Part shown: piece after piece, positions 40,449-51,200 of the stretch
Layout: each line of letters opens with the position of its first letter
Position numbering within the stretch: position 1 is the first letter of the stretch
NCBI GenBank assembly: GCA_905339405.1
Contig: CAJPGC010000004.1
Coordinates: 1 to 64,000, forward strand
Length of the DNA: 64,000 nucleotides
Reading direction: 5' to 3'
Source: an uncultured bacterium
GTDB lineage: Bacteria > Desulfobacterota > GWC2-55-46
Program-made: the position numbers and the translations under genes
The notes under the pieces: model-generated
Told to the model about the DNA's origin: nothing
What the model saw: the letters and a program-made list of their open reading frames with translations, nothing else
Databases searched by the model: none

Positions 40449-41237
40449 TCACGCGGCAGAGCGGAGCGGCCCGCGCGCCAGCCATTTCAAAAACGGCTCG
40501 ACCTCCTTCTGGTACATGAGAAAATACCCCGCCTCGTCCGCCGCCCTCCCCACGTTCACCGATATGCCTTTAGATTTTATCGACCTGTAAGCGTCCACGT
40601 CGGTGTCGTCGTCGCCCATGTAAAGCGGCGCGGTCCCCTTGAAAAACGGCCTTTCAAGGAGCCACTCGAGCGCCCTGCCCTTGTCCCACCCTACGTTTGC
40701 CCGAAGCTCGAAAGCCTTTCTGCTGTGTGTGAGCCGCAAAAAGCCGCCCCTCAAGACCGCCCCGGCCGCAAGGTCGAAGGCGTCTTTGAAAACCTCAAAG
40801 AGGGCCGGGTCGAGGAGCCTGTAATGGACCGTAAGCGTCAGGGCCTTGTCCTCGACGAGAAGACCGGGAAAGATCCTCTCGAGCCCGAGGAGAGCGGGCC
40901 TCATGCTCTCCAGGGCGGACCTCGCTTCCCGGCCTATGTCGTAGGTCATTGAAAAATGCGGAGAGGATATCTCGAGGCCGTGGTTTCCGGCGTAAACGAT
41001 GGAATCTATGCCGACCCGTGCCTTTATGTCGGCAAGTGACCTGCCAGAGACGATCGCGAGCGGGAAGCGCAAAGAGAGCGCCTCGACGACTTCCATCGTC
41101 CTTGCCGGTAGATGCGCCTCCTCCGGCCTTCCGGCTATGCCGGTAAGCGTGCCGTCGTAATCGAGGAATAGCGAAAGCCTTCCTTCACTCGACAGTGAGC
41201 TTGTTTTTTCCAGATGCCTCAAAAGATAAGCGGCCAT
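40449..41237 (-). CDS. otsB: Trehalose-6-phosphate phosphatase
   Basis: HAD-superfamily phosphatase releasing trehalose from trehalose 6-phosphate. It has 262 residues with motif I LDYDGTL (nucleophile Asp), motif II VSGRS, and motif IV MGDDDTDVDAYR. The trehalose-phosphatase cap is indicated by GNHGLEI. Its start overlaps the 3' end of otsA by 53 bases, an unusually long overlap, so a slightly later start is possible, but no better codon was found. Confidence 0.94.
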   Translation of the reverse strand: MAAYLLRHLEKTSSLSSEGRLSLFLDYDGTLTGIAGRPEEAHLPARTMEVVEALSLRFPLAIVSGRSLADIKARVGIDSIVYAGNHGLEISSPHFSMTYDIGREARSALESMRPALLGLERIFPGLLVEDKALTLTVHYRLLDPALFEVFKDAFDLAAGAVLRGGFLRLTHSRKAFELRANVGWDKGRALEWLLERPFFKGTAPLYMGDDDTDVDAYRSIKSKGISVNVGRAADEAGYFLMYQKEVEPFLKWLARGPLRSAA

Positions 41238-42642
41238 CGGTTATCTGGTCCATTTCCCTGAATATTTTTCTGACCCACCTGTACACGTCGTGCTTTTTGA
41301 CGTAGGCGCGCGCCTCTTCCATAGCGGCCCTTTTCCTGCCCGGCTCTTTTTCAATGGCCGCCCTCAATTCGTCGGCGCAGCTCTCGGTATCGTAGGGGTT
41401 TATCATCGTAACTCCCGGTATCTCCTCGGCCGCGCCCGCGAACTCGCTTATGAGGAGCGAGCCCGTAAGGTCGCACTGGGAAGATATGTACTCCTTTGCC
41501 ACCAGGTTCATGCCGTCGTAGACAGAGCTTATTATCGCAAGGCCCGCGTGCCTGTACAGGGCCGCGAGCTCCGTGTGCGTAAGGTCGGTCTCCAGGTACT
41601 CCACAGGCTTCCATGAGCCGATTGAAAATTTGAGGTTTATGGCCTCGACCTTTCTCCTGACCCTGTCCCTGTAACTCAAGAACGGCTCGACCTTGCGCGT
41701 TGGCACCGCGACCTGCACGAACGACACCCTTCCCCTGTACCTGGCGTACTTGCTGAAGAAGACCTCAATGACTTCGAGGCACTTTATCATGCCCTTCGTA
41801 TAGTCGAGCCTGTTCACGCTCAAGGCGATGAAAAGCCCCTCGAGGTTTCGCGCCCTCAAAAACCTTTTAAGGAAGACGGCCGCCTCGCCGGAGGCCGCGG
41901 CGTTCTCGAAAGAGGCGAAGTCAACGCTTATGGGGAAGCTCTTCAGGTACGTCGTGCGCCCGTCCAGGTGCACCGCGCCGCCCTCCATGTCGACAAGCGC
42001 TCCAAGCTCCTTTTCGACGCACCTCATGAAGTTGACCTTGAAGCTCTCAAGCTGAAAGCCCAGCAGGTCGTTTGCCAAAAGCCCGCGGAGAAGCTCTTTT
42101 CTCTGCGGGCATATCCTGAAAACGGCATGAGGTGGCCAGGGTATGTGCCAGAAAAGCGAGATGAGGGCGCCGGGGCTCCTGGAGCGTATCTCCGCGGCGC
42201 ACAGGGCAAGGTGATAGTCCTGCAGCCAGATTATCGAATCGTGAGCGCCCTCTTCGAGGACCGCCCCGGCAAGAAGCCCGTTCACCTTCACGTAGCTCCT
42301 CCAGTAAGACCGGAGGTGATGGACCCTGTCGAGGGTCATATGGCACAGCGGCCAGAGGAACCTGTTCGAGTAGCCGTTATAGTAACCTTCGACGTCGCCG
42401 GGGCTTATGGCCACGCGCCTCATGGAGTACGCTCCGTCTCCCGGCGGCACTGAGGCCCTCGCCCCGCTCTTTTCAACGTCGGATGCGCTGCCGGTGGATA
42501 TCCATACCCCGTTGTTCGAGCGCATTAACGGGTCGAGCGCGGAGACGAGGCCGCCCACCGTCTTCGAGAGCCGCCCCTTCTTCATGGTATAGGGCTCCCT
42601 GTTGGAAACGATTATTACCTTTTTTTTGAAGGTATTCTCCAT
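41185..42642 (-). CDS. otsA: Trehalose-6-phosphate synthase (GT20)
   Basis: Joins a nucleotide-activated glucose with glucose 6-phosphate. The 485-residue protein has the N-terminal loop VSNREPYTMKKG, GGLVSAL, WLQDYHLALCAAEIR and LFWHIPWPP, then the substrate-binding core SVNRLDYTKGMIKCLEV and the DGMNLVAKEY motif. The start at 42642 opens the conserved N terminus, and a GTG at 42687 would add 15 poorly conserved residues. It follows treT and precedes otsB. Confidence 0.95.
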   Translation of the reverse strand: MENTFKKKVIIVSNREPYTMKKGRLSKTVGGLVSALDPLMRSNNGVWISTGSASDVEKSGARASVPPGDGAYSMRRVAISPGDVEGYYNGYSNRFLWPLCHMTLDRVHHLRSYWRSYVKVNGLLAGAVLEEGAHDSIIWLQDYHLALCAAEIRSRSPGALISLFWHIPWPPHAVFRICPQRKELLRGLLANDLLGFQLESFKVNFMRCVEKELGALVDMEGGAVHLDGRTTYLKSFPISVDFASFENAAASGEAAVFLKRFLRARNLEGLFIALSVNRLDYTKGMIKCLEVIEVFFSKYARYRGRVSFVQVAVPTRKVEPFLSYRDRVRRKVEAINLKFSIGSWKPVEYLETDLTHTELAALYRHAGLAIISSVYDGMNLVAKEYISSQCDLTGSLLISEFAGAAEEIPGVTMINPYDTESCADELRAAIEKEPGRKRAAMEEARAYVKKHDVYRWVRKIFREMDQITDGRLSFEASGKNKLTVE

Positions 42643-42835
42643 TCCCCTGCCGCTCTTTCCTTGCACAGCCGTTGAGGACGAAGGCACAAGACCGCGAAGG
42701 CGGCGCCCAGAAGGCCAGGGCGCTGTCCAAAGAAGTGTTTACGGGCCGTATCCTTAAGTTTAAAGGATTGGCAGGGGAATGCAACCCCCGGCGAGAAAAC
42801 CCATGTGATTGATGCGGTTTGTTCAGGCAGGCGGC

Positions 42836-44047
42836 CTAGACGTATATCACCTTTTCCTTTTTCTCGAGGGCGGTCCAGAAGCCGAGGTAGTTCCTTATGT
42901 TTTTCGTGGTAATGAAGTTCCTCCTTATATGTTCCCTTCCGGCCTCTCCCATGCGCCTTGCCAGCTCCGGGTTCTCAAGTAGCTGGCGTATCCTGTAGGC
43001 GGCCCCCTCGACGGAGTGCACGAGGTAGCCCGTGAGGCCTTCTATGACCTGAAGCGGTATGCCGCCTACGTCACCGGCTATGACCGGCTTTTTCTTCCAC
43101 AGGGCCTCCGCCACGACGAGCCCGAAGCCCTCCCTCGTGGACTTCTGGAGCACTATCGTCGCCCCGCGCTGCAGTGCGTTTACCTCGCGGTCGCTGAAAG
43201 GCGGCAGCAGGAGTATGTGTATGTCCGGGTCGCCCCCGGCCTTCTCCTGCACCTCGGCCAATACCTTCTCCCCTTCCGGGTCGTCGGTAGCCGTCCCTCC
43301 GGCAAGCACGAGGCAGCAGTCATGATACTTTTTCGCGAGCCTGTAGGCCTCTATGACGCCGATGGGGTCCTTGAACGGGTCGAACCTCGAAACCTGCAGG
43401 AGGACCGGCTTGTCAAGGGGCACGCCGAGCCTCTCGTATATGGCTTTTACCTCCTCGTCCTCTATCTGGACGTTCTTCTCCGCGAGCGGGTCTATGGTGG
43501 GCTGCATGAGGAACTGCGTTATGGGCAGGGACTGGGCGAAGCTGGCCACCGAAAAGACGGACGCCTCGTAGTTCTTCACTATGTCCTTGAGGAAGTGCCA
43601 GGTCATGGGCTCCGGCGAGGAGATGTCTATGTGGCACCTCCATATCCATATGCCCCTTTTCCTGTAGTCTATGAACATCGCGGGCTGCGGGTCGTGAATA
43701 ACCGTGAAGTCCGCGTCGAGGTCTATCCTTCGCGCGTTCTCCGTATTGACGATTCTGTAGGTATCCCACATCTCCTTCGTAAGGGGCGCGCCCTGCCCCT
43801 GAAGCGAGTTGTGGATGTTCTTCGTCGCCTCGAAGAACGGCCTGTCGGCCTGCATGACCTCCCACCTTACGTCAATGCCGAGCCCCTTGAAAAGAGGCAC
43901 CATCCTGGCAAGGAGCTCCGCGACCCCGCCTCCCGCGGCCGTGGAGTTGACGTGGAGCATCTTCCTGCCCTCGAGCCTTGCCGCCATGTGCTCTATGGCC
44001 CGCAGGTCTCCGGGCTCGGCTATACCTTCGTAATCACGGAGGTTCAT
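42836..44047 (-). CDS. treT: Trehalose glycosyltransferring synthase (TreT, GT4)
   Basis: Retaining GT4 enzyme that makes trehalose from NDP-glucose and glucose, or runs the reverse reaction. The 403-residue protein has the diagnostic HVNSTAAGGGVAELL and VIHDPQPA at the donor/acceptor cleft, SRFDPFKDP in the second Rossmann domain, and the GT4 Glu motif STREGFGLVVAEAL. Its start overlaps the stop of the DUF5752 gene by 4 bases. With otsAB next door, the operon encodes two independent routes to trehalose. Confidence 0.92.
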   Translation of the reverse strand: MNLRDYEGIAEPGDLRAIEHMAARLEGRKMLHVNSTAAGGGVAELLARMVPLFKGLGIDVRWEVMQADRPFFEATKNIHNSLQGQGAPLTKEMWDTYRIVNTENARRIDLDADFTVIHDPQPAMFIDYRKRGIWIWRCHIDISSPEPMTWHFLKDIVKNYEASVFSVASFAQSLPITQFLMQPTIDPLAEKNVQIEDEEVKAIYERLGVPLDKPVLLQVSRFDPFKDPIGVIEAYRLAKKYHDCCLVLAGGTATDDPEGEKVLAEVQEKAGGDPDIHILLLPPFSDREVNALQRGATIVLQKSTREGFGLVVAEALWKKKPVIAGDVGGIPLQVIEGLTGYLVHSVEGAAYRIRQLLENPELARRMGEAGREHIRRNFITTKNIRNYLGFWTALEKKEKVIYV

Positions 44048-44697
44048 AGCGCCTCCTCAACGAGCTTCACTATCTTGTCACGGAGGACTTCCGTGGAGTA
44101 CATGTACGGGTCGAGCGACTTTATCCTCGCGGCAACCCCCGGGCACTCGAGCGTTGTCGAAAGGAACTCGCTGAAGTCGTCTGCCGGACGTCCCAGCCGG
44201 AGCCTCGACTCGTAAAAATGGAAATAGATGCTCGAGTAGTCAACCGTCTTCAGCTTTTGAGCGAAGTCGTGTATCTGCATGGCCTCTATGTCCGTAGGTA
44301 TGACTATCGTTATGCCCTCGTTGAACATGAACTCCCTTCCGGGGAGCACCGGCCTCGGAGGCGGGTATGCACGCAGGTAATCGCCTATTATGCGGAGTAT
44401 CTCGGCCCTCAGCTCCTCGATGTTCGTAAACTCGAACGGGTTGACGTTAGCGAGCGCCTCCGCAAGGAGCGGCTCGTTCAACGACTCGGAGACCCAGACG
44501 GCGAAGTCGTTGGGGAACTCGGGCATCACGGCGTGGGGCTTCAGGAAGTACTGGTGCATGTGGTGGAAGATGGCTTCCGCGCTCGCCGTCCTCAATATCT
44601 CCACGAACTCGACTATATTGGCCGCCCTCCTTCCGGTGAGGGTGGTCAGGGCAAAACATTCGTAAAACCTGAAAGCCTTTTTTTCTTCCATTTGCAT
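44044..44697 (-). CDS. DUF5752-family protein, partner of TreT
   Basis: A 217-residue protein of a family usually encoded beside treT-like synthases. Characteristic features are FRFYECFALTTLTGRRA near the N terminus, the FHHMHQYFLKP motif, and a repeat-like second half with IYFHFYESRLR. The two FHHMHQYF/IYFHFYES blocks suggest an internal duplication. It leads the trehalose operon with a 4-base overlap into treT. The biochemical role is unknown, and a regulatory or accessory role to TreT is inferred from the constant pairing. Confidence 0.8.
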   Translation of the reverse strand: MQMEEKKAFRFYECFALTTLTGRRAANIVEFVEILRTASAEAIFHHMHQYFLKPHAVMPEFPNDFAVWVSESLNEPLLAEALANVNPFEFTNIEELRAEILRIIGDYLRAYPPPRPVLPGREFMFNEGITIVIPTDIEAMQIHDFAQKLKTVDYSSIYFHFYESRLRLGRPADDFSEFLSTTLECPGVAARIKSLDPYMYSTEVLRDKIVKLVEEAL

Positions 44698-44753
44698 GAT
44701 TTTTTTTAAGGTTGCGATTGGTTCCCTTTTACGCGTTCAAAGCCTATGTTTAG

Positions 44754-44781
44754 ACCCTAACAGAGTATACAGGAGTGTCAA
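44754..44781 (-). promoter_or_regulatory. Possible promoter of the trehalose operon
   Basis: On the minus strand TTGACA (44781-44776) is a perfect -35 box. TAGGGT 16 bases on (44759-44754) is a poor -10, and TATACT lies too close to serve. A different sigma factor, for example a stress sigma, could read it. Confidence 0.4.
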
Positions 44782-44885
44782 GGGAGCCCTTTTATTTAAA
44801 AGCTCCAGTTCTTTTATGAAATAATGTATTTAAAAAGGTGAAGAGTTCTGTTATATTTTATCAATCCAGATTAAGGCAAGGAAAC

Positions 44886-47800
44886 ATGAACGAAAAACTC
44901 AGGTGCGCCGGCGTAGCAGCCTTCGGGCCGCTCCCATGGGGCACTCACATCTGCCAGTTTTATGAGTCGAAGGAAGACCTCCTCGAGGTCCTCGTGCCGT
45001 GGTTCGCCGAGGGCCTGAAGGGCAACGAGCTTTGCGTATGGGTCGTCTCCGAGCCCATTACAGTCCAGGAGGCTTTCGATGCCCTGAAGCAGGCGGTCCC
45101 TGAACTCGCCGCCTTTGCCGCGAAAGGCCGCCTCAAGCTCGTAAGGCACGACGAATGCTACCTTGAGAACGGCTCTTTCGACGCCCAAAGGATATTGAAC
45201 GGATGGTCCGCCCTCCTTGAAAAGGCCGAAAGCGGCGGCCTTGAGGGCCTCAGGGTCAGCGGCAACGTATCATGGCTTGGTGAGACGCTCTGGGAGGGGT
45301 TCATAGAGTATGAGCGCAAGGTCCAGCACCTCATTCGCAAAAACAGGATGCTTGCCCTGTGCACGTATCCTCTCTCTTCCCTTACCCCGGCCGGCATAAC
45401 CGAGGTCGTATCCAGCCACGGGACGGCCCTAATAAAAAAAGACGGCAAATGGCGCTCGATAAGGAGGGCCGGCCTCCTCATCGACGACGAAGAGATGAGG
45501 GAAAAGGAACGCCGCTGCACGCTCATAACCGAGCTTACCTCGGAGCTCGTATTCAGGCTCGAGATAGGCCCTTCCGGCGACCTCGGGCTCGAGTGGATAA
45601 CAGGCAACTTCAGCAAAGTTTCTGGCTACGCCCCCTCTGACATAGACACTCTCGCCAAACTTCTTTCAATCATACGTCCCGCCTGCAGGACCGTCTTCAG
45701 GGACTCTCTCCACAAGGTCCTCGCGGGGACAGTTGCGGACACGGAGATACAGTACGTAAGCGCCTCAGGCGAAGCCCGCTGGGTAAGGGTGCACATGGTC
45801 CCCGAGCGCCACAGCGGGACAAGCATAATAAAGGGCATCATCGGCAGGGGCAAGGACATAACCGGCAGGAAAAAAGCAGAGGAAGCCGTCCTTGAATCGG
45901 AAAGAAAGTACAGGGGCCTTTACGAATCCATAAGCGACGGCGTGATGAAGGTAGGCCTGGACGGCCGCATAACCGACTGCAACCAGGCCTTGAGGGCGAT
46001 GCTCGGCCGCTCGAAGGAAGAGTTCTCGCTTCTTACTTACCTTGATCTGACCCCGCCGGAGCTGCGAGCCAGCGAAGAAGAGGTCTTGAGGCAGCACGTC
46101 TTCGCGAAGGGCTCGGCAGAGTATGAAAAAGAATTCCTAAGGAAGGACGGCAGCAGGCTCCCGGCCAGCGTAAGGGCCTGGCTCGTCAAGGACTCGGAAG
46201 GCAAAGCGGCCGGGTTCTGGGCGTTCGTGAAAGACCTTACGGAATCAAAGGACGCCGAGCGCAAGATATTGAACGGCGAGAACCTTTTCAACGCCCTTAC
46301 CCGGAGCCTGCCCGGCACTTTCTACGTCATAAACAAAGAAGGGCGCATGCTCAAATGGAACAGGGCGCTCGAGGACATAACTGACTATACCCGCGCCGAG
46401 ATTGAAAACATGCACCCCTCGGATTTCTTCGTGGGGGACGACAAGGGCCTCATACAAGAAAAAATGGAAACCGCCTTCCGCCTGGGCGCGGTCGAAGTGG
46501 AAGCCGCGCTCATCACGAAAGACGGCCGCGCCATCCCGTTCCACTTCAGGGCCGTGCTCGCGAGGGTGGACGGAGAGCCGTACCTCATCGGCACCGGCAC
46601 CGACATATCCAAATGGAAAAAGGCGGAGGCCGCCCTGCGTACCATCCAGGCCGCGCTCGAGGCGAAAGTCTCGGAAAGGACCCGCGAGATACTCGAGGTC
46701 AACAGACGCCTGAGGAAAAGCGAGGAGCGGTTCAGGATACTCGTCGAAACGACGAGCGACTGGGTCTGGGAGATAGATTCAAGCGGGGTCTATACCTACG
46801 TGAGCCCGAAGGTAAGGGAGATACTCGGGTACGGGCCGGAGGAGATACTCGGCAAGACGCCGTTCGACCTGATGCCGCCCTCCGAGGCCGAAAAGGTACG
46901 CGCGACCTTCGAAAAGATAGCCGCCCTCAAAAAGCCGTTCGCCCTCCTCGAGAACAGGAATTTGCACAAGGACGGCCGCGAGATCATCCTTGAGACGAAC
47001 GGTTCTCCGATACTCGACCCGGCGGGCAACCTCCTGGGCTACAGGGGCATGGACAGGGACATAACGGAAAAGAAGCTCGAAGAGGCCGAGAAGAACAGGA
47101 TACAGCAGCAGCTCATACAGTCGCAGAAGATGGAGGCAATAGGCACCCTCTCCGGCGGCATAGCCCACGACTTCAACAACCTTATGGTCATAATAAGGCT
47201 CAACAACAGCCTTGCCCTGAAAAAATCGTCAGACAACGCTGACATAACATCATACCTCGAGCAGATAAACGCGGCATCCGAGCGCGCCGAGAACCTGACG
47301 CGCCAGCTCCTCATATTCAGCCGCCGCCAGCCGACCGAGCCGAGGGCGCTGGACCTGAACCGCAAAGTCATGAACACTCTAGGCATGCTCAAGCGGCTCA
47401 TCGGCGAGAACATCGTCATCAGCACGGCCCTTGCCCCGGACATCGGCATGATAAGGGCCGACAAGGGCAACATAGAGCAGATAATAATGAACCTCGTCAT
47501 AAACGCGAAAGACGCGATGCAGGGCGGCGGGACCATCTCCCTTAAGACCGGCATGGTCGACGTCGGCGGCTCTTCGCGTCCGGTCTCCTGCGGACGCCAC
47601 GTCAAGCTCACCGTGGAGGACACGGGCACGGGCATGAACGGAGAGGTCATAAAGCACATCTTCGAGCCTTTTTTCTCGACAAAGGGGCCGCGCGGCACCG
47701 GGCTGGGCCTGGCGGTCGTGCACAGCATCGTAAGGGAGCTCGGCGGCTGGATAGACGTCGAGAGCAGGCCCGGCGAAGGCACCCGCTTCGAGATATACTT

Positions 47801-48242
47801 CCCTTCGGTCGAATCCGGCAAAAACGAGGAGCTCAAGGAGTTGACGCCCGTGGAGGCAATCTCAGGCAGCGGGGAGCGGGTCCTCGTCGTCGAGGACGAA
47901 CAATTGTTGAGAAAAAGCGTGGCTGTGGTGCTCTCGAAAAACGGGTACACAGTCCTTGAGGCGGCGTGCGCCACTGAGGCTAAGAGCCTGTTCGAAAAGG
48001 AAAACGGGAAGATACACCTCGTTTTCAGCGACATGGTGCTCCAGGACAGGGACGGGATACAGCTCATCGAGGACTTGAAGGGGCTCAACGCGGAGTTCAA
48101 AGTGCTCATCACGAGCGGGTACCTCGACGTCGAGTCCCAGTGGCCGGCCATAAGGGAAAAAGGATACAGGTTCCTGCAGAAGCCCTACGAGATACCGGAC
48201 CTTCTGAAGTCTGTGCGCGAAGCGCTCGAGAAAGGACTCTGA
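44886..48242 (+). CDS. Soluble hybrid kinase MEDS-PAS4-HK-REC
   Basis: An 1118-residue cytoplasmic sensor. The N-terminal MEDS domain (about 15-190; WGTHICQFYESKEDLLEVLVPW, WVVSEPI, ALCTYPL) is the sensory fold of DcmR, linked to C1 and hydrocarbon metabolism in known cases. Four PAS domains follow, the last reading VETTSDWVWEIDSSGVYTYV. Then come HisKA with GGIAHDFNNLM, HATPase (EDTGTGMNGEV, GTGLGLAVVHSIV) and a receiver (VVEDEQLLR, VFSDMVLQDRDG). The ATG at 44886 has AAGGA 4 bases upstream, and an in-frame GTG at 44838 is less likely. The MalT-SARP activator begins 38 bases after its stop, probably in the same transcript. Confidence 0.92.
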   Translation: MNEKLRCAGVAAFGPLPWGTHICQFYESKEDLLEVLVPWFAEGLKGNELCVWVVSEPITVQEAFDALKQAVPELAAFAAKGRLKLVRHDECYLENGSFDAQRILNGWSALLEKAESGGLEGLRVSGNVSWLGETLWEGFIEYERKVQHLIRKNRMLALCTYPLSSLTPAGITEVVSSHGTALIKKDGKWRSIRRAGLLIDDEEMREKERRCTLITELTSELVFRLEIGPSGDLGLEWITGNFSKVSGYAPSDIDTLAKLLSIIRPACRTVFRDSLHKVLAGTVADTEIQYVSASGEARWVRVHMVPERHSGTSIIKGIIGRGKDITGRKKAEEAVLESERKYRGLYESISDGVMKVGLDGRITDCNQALRAMLGRSKEEFSLLTYLDLTPPELRASEEEVLRQHVFAKGSAEYEKEFLRKDGSRLPASVRAWLVKDSEGKAAGFWAFVKDLTESKDAERKILNGENLFNALTRSLPGTFYVINKEGRMLKWNRALEDITDYTRAEIENMHPSDFFVGDDKGLIQEKMETAFRLGAVEVEAALITKDGRAIPFHFRAVLARVDGEPYLIGTGTDISKWKKAEAALRTIQAALEAKVSERTREILEVNRRLRKSEERFRILVETTSDWVWEIDSSGVYTYVSPKVREILGYGPEEILGKTPFDLMPPSEAEKVRATFEKIAALKKPFALLENRNLHKDGREIILETNGSPILDPAGNLLGYRGMDRDITEKKLEEAEKNRIQQQLIQSQKMEAIGTLSGGIAHDFNNLMVIIRLNNSLALKKSSDNADITSYLEQINAASERAENLTRQLLIFSRRQPTEPRALDLNRKVMNTLGMLKRLIGENIVISTALAPDIGMIRADKGNIEQIIMNLVINAKDAMQGGGTISLKTGMVDVGGSSRPVSCGRHVKLTVEDTGTGMNGEVIKHIFEPFFSTKGPRGTGLGLAVVHSIVRELGGWIDVESRPGEGTRFEIYFPSVESGKNEELKELTPVEAISGSGERVLVVEDEQLLRKSVAVVLSKNGYTVLEAACATEAKSLFEKENGKIHLVFSDMVLQDRDGIQLIEDLKGLNAEFKVLITSGYLDVESQWPAIREKGYRFLQKPYEIPDLLKSVREALEKGL

Positions 48243-48279
48243 CGGCAGGACATTTGTCCAGGACAGGGCAGACCAAACA

Positions 48280-51200
48280 ATGACACGCAGCCGAGTCTCG
48301 TCGATAGCGAAGATAACAAGGCCCGGCTTCTCGAGGGTATGCCTCAGAAAGAGGCTTTTCGCCCGCCTCGAAAAAGGGCGCGCCGGGCGCGCAGTATGGG
48401 TTTCCGGCCCCCCGGGGGCGGGAAAGACCATACTGGTGAGCAGCTATATTGAGGCGAAAGGCCTCAACTGCCTCTGGTACCGGGCGGACGGAGCCGACGC
48501 CGACCCGGCCACGTTCTTCTATTACCTGAGCCAGGCTGCCGCCAAGGCCGCTCCGGCAAGAAAAAAACCGCTGCCGCTTTTCACCCCCGAGTACGCCCAC
48601 GGCATAGCGGTCTTCTCTAACAGATTTTTCGAGGAACTCTACAGCCGCCTTAAGCCGGGCACCTGCATCGTCATCGACAATTACAACGAAGTGCCGCTTT
48701 CATGCGCGTTCCACGAGGCCGTGAAGGAGGGCCTTTCCGTCCTGCCCGATTCCATGAGCGCCGTCATCATAAGCAGGGGAGGGGCTCCCCCGTCTTTTAC
48801 GCGGCTCCTTGCCTCCGGCAGCATGGAGGTGATAGGGGCAGAAGAGCTCGTGCTGACCCCCGATGAATCCAGGAGAATAGCCGAGATAAAACTCGGGAAG
48901 AAGGCCGCGAAAAAAGATTCCGACGCGCTTCTGGCCACGGCCGGGGGATGGGCCGCCGGGCTTGCCATCATTCTAGAAGAGGAGAGGTCCGGCAAAGGGG
49001 GGCTCTCAGGCGAGGACGCCAGGGGCAGGGTCTTCGGCTACTTCGCGGCCGAGTTCTTCAACAGGATGGACGAGCGGGCAAAGTCCCTTCTCCTGAAGAC
49101 CTCGATATTAAGAGAGTTCGACTCCGCTACCGCCGGAAGGGTATCGGGCATAAGGGAAGCGGCCCAGATGCTCGCCGAGCTCCACCGGGGGAACTTCTTC
49201 ACCGAAAGAAGGCTCCTTTCAAGGCCCGTATACCAGTATCATCCTCTCTTCAGGGAATTCCTCCTGGAGCAGCTCGAAAATTCATACGGAGAAGACGGCC
49301 TCCGGCAGTTGAGAATGCGCGCGGCCTCCGTCCTTGAGGAACTCAGAAATTCCGAGGAGGCGATTGAGCTCCTTGCCGCCGCCTCTGAATGGGACGACCT
49401 CGCAAGGGTGCTGAAAAACTGCGCCGGGGAACTAATTGCCCAGGGCAGGCACCGGCGCCTGGGCCATTGGCTCGGCTCCATCCCCGAATGGAAGCTCAAG
49501 ACAGACCCCTGGCTCCTTTACTGGAGCGGGGCGGCAGGTCTCCCGGCGGCCCCGATAGAAGCCAGGAAACGGCTGGCAGCGGCCTACAGACTTTTCAAGG
49601 GCCTCAAGGACATTGCCGGGCTCTATCTGACATGGTCGGCCATAGCGGACACTTTTTATTACGAATGGAAGGACTTCAGGCCGCTTGACGGCTGGATAAG
49701 GGAGCTTGACCGGCTGAGGAAGCTGTACCCGTCCTACCCTTCCAGGGAGATAGAGGCCCGGGTAGTGTCCGCCATGTTCGGCGTCCTTGTCTTCCGCCAG
49801 CCCGAAAACCCCCATCTGCCTCTATGGGAAGAACGGGTACGGGAGATAATCTTCAAGTCCGCCGGAAGCGCCTCCAACATATTCATCGGCAACAACCTCG
49901 TCTTCTATTACCTCTGGACCGGCGCGTACGCCAAGGCAAGGGTCGTCCTTGAAAACCTCTCGGGGCCTCTGGAGACAAGGGGGGCGGACCTGCCCTCCAT
50001 AATGTGGTGCATCGTAAACGCCCTTTATAACTTCCACGTCTCCAGCTACGACGAAGCCTTAAGCTGGGTGAGAAAAGGGCTTGCGGCCTCAGATGAATCA
50101 GGCATCCAGCTCTTAAAGGCCAAGCTATTCGGCCTGGGGTCCCTGTCCAGCCTCATGGGGCAGAGGCCTCTTAAAGAGGCCGAAGCGTTCTCCAGGGGCA
50201 TGGGGGAAGCGCTGGACAGGTCGAACTCGTTTGACCTCATCTACTACCATCAGCAGGCTTCGAGGATCGCGCTGTCGAAAAAAGACTTGAGCGGCGCGCT
50301 GGAAAACATAAGAATAGCCTCTGGATACGCCGAAAAGCTCGGCGCCCCGTTCCTCGAGGCTCTAACCGAGGTCATCTTCGCCTATTATCTTGTCGAGGCG
50401 GGAGAGGCGCAGGAGGCGAAAAAACGTCTTGCCCACGTAAAGAGGCTGGCCGCCGAGACCAGGAGCTCCCTGCTGGAGTACATATCCCTGGTGACAGGCG
50501 CGCAGCTGCTGCTTGACGCCCGCAAAGAACGCGAATGCCTAAAGAGCCTCTCAAGGGCGCTGGCCCTCGGAAAGAAGAACGGTTTGAGGTTCCTGACCGT
50601 AAACCTGCCCGAGTCCTCTTCAAGGCTTCTGGCCGTCGCCGTGAAGAACGCAGTTGAGCCCGGCTTCACGGCGGAGCTCATCCGCTCCAACTCCCTCGTC
50701 TGTCCCGACCCCGAGATAGAAAACTGGCCGTGGCAGCTCAAGGTGCGCGCCCTCGGCCACTTCGAGGTCTGGAAGGACGAACAAAAGATACAGTTCACGA
50801 GAAAGGCGCAGCAGAAGCCTTTCGAGCTTCTGAAGGCGGTAATAACTCTCGGGTGCAGGGCTGTGGGCGAGCGGGCGATAACCGACATGCTCTGGCCTGA
50901 CGCCGAGGGAGATGCGGCCCACAGCGCCTTTGCCACGACGCTCCACAGGCTGCGCCAGCTCATAGGCGGGGAGAAGGTCCTCGAGCTCAAGAACGGAAAA
51001 CTTACCTTAGACCCCAAATACTGCTGGATCGACGCTTGGGCGCTGGAGGCGGCCCTCAAAAAGGCTGAGGCCTCGGCGAAGGCCGGTCTTCCTGAAAACG
51101 CTCTCAAGCATATCGACGACGCCCTCGCGCTCTACAGGGGCGACTTCCTCGAAGCGGACGCGGACATGCCATGGACGGCCCAGGCCAGGGAAAGGCTGAA

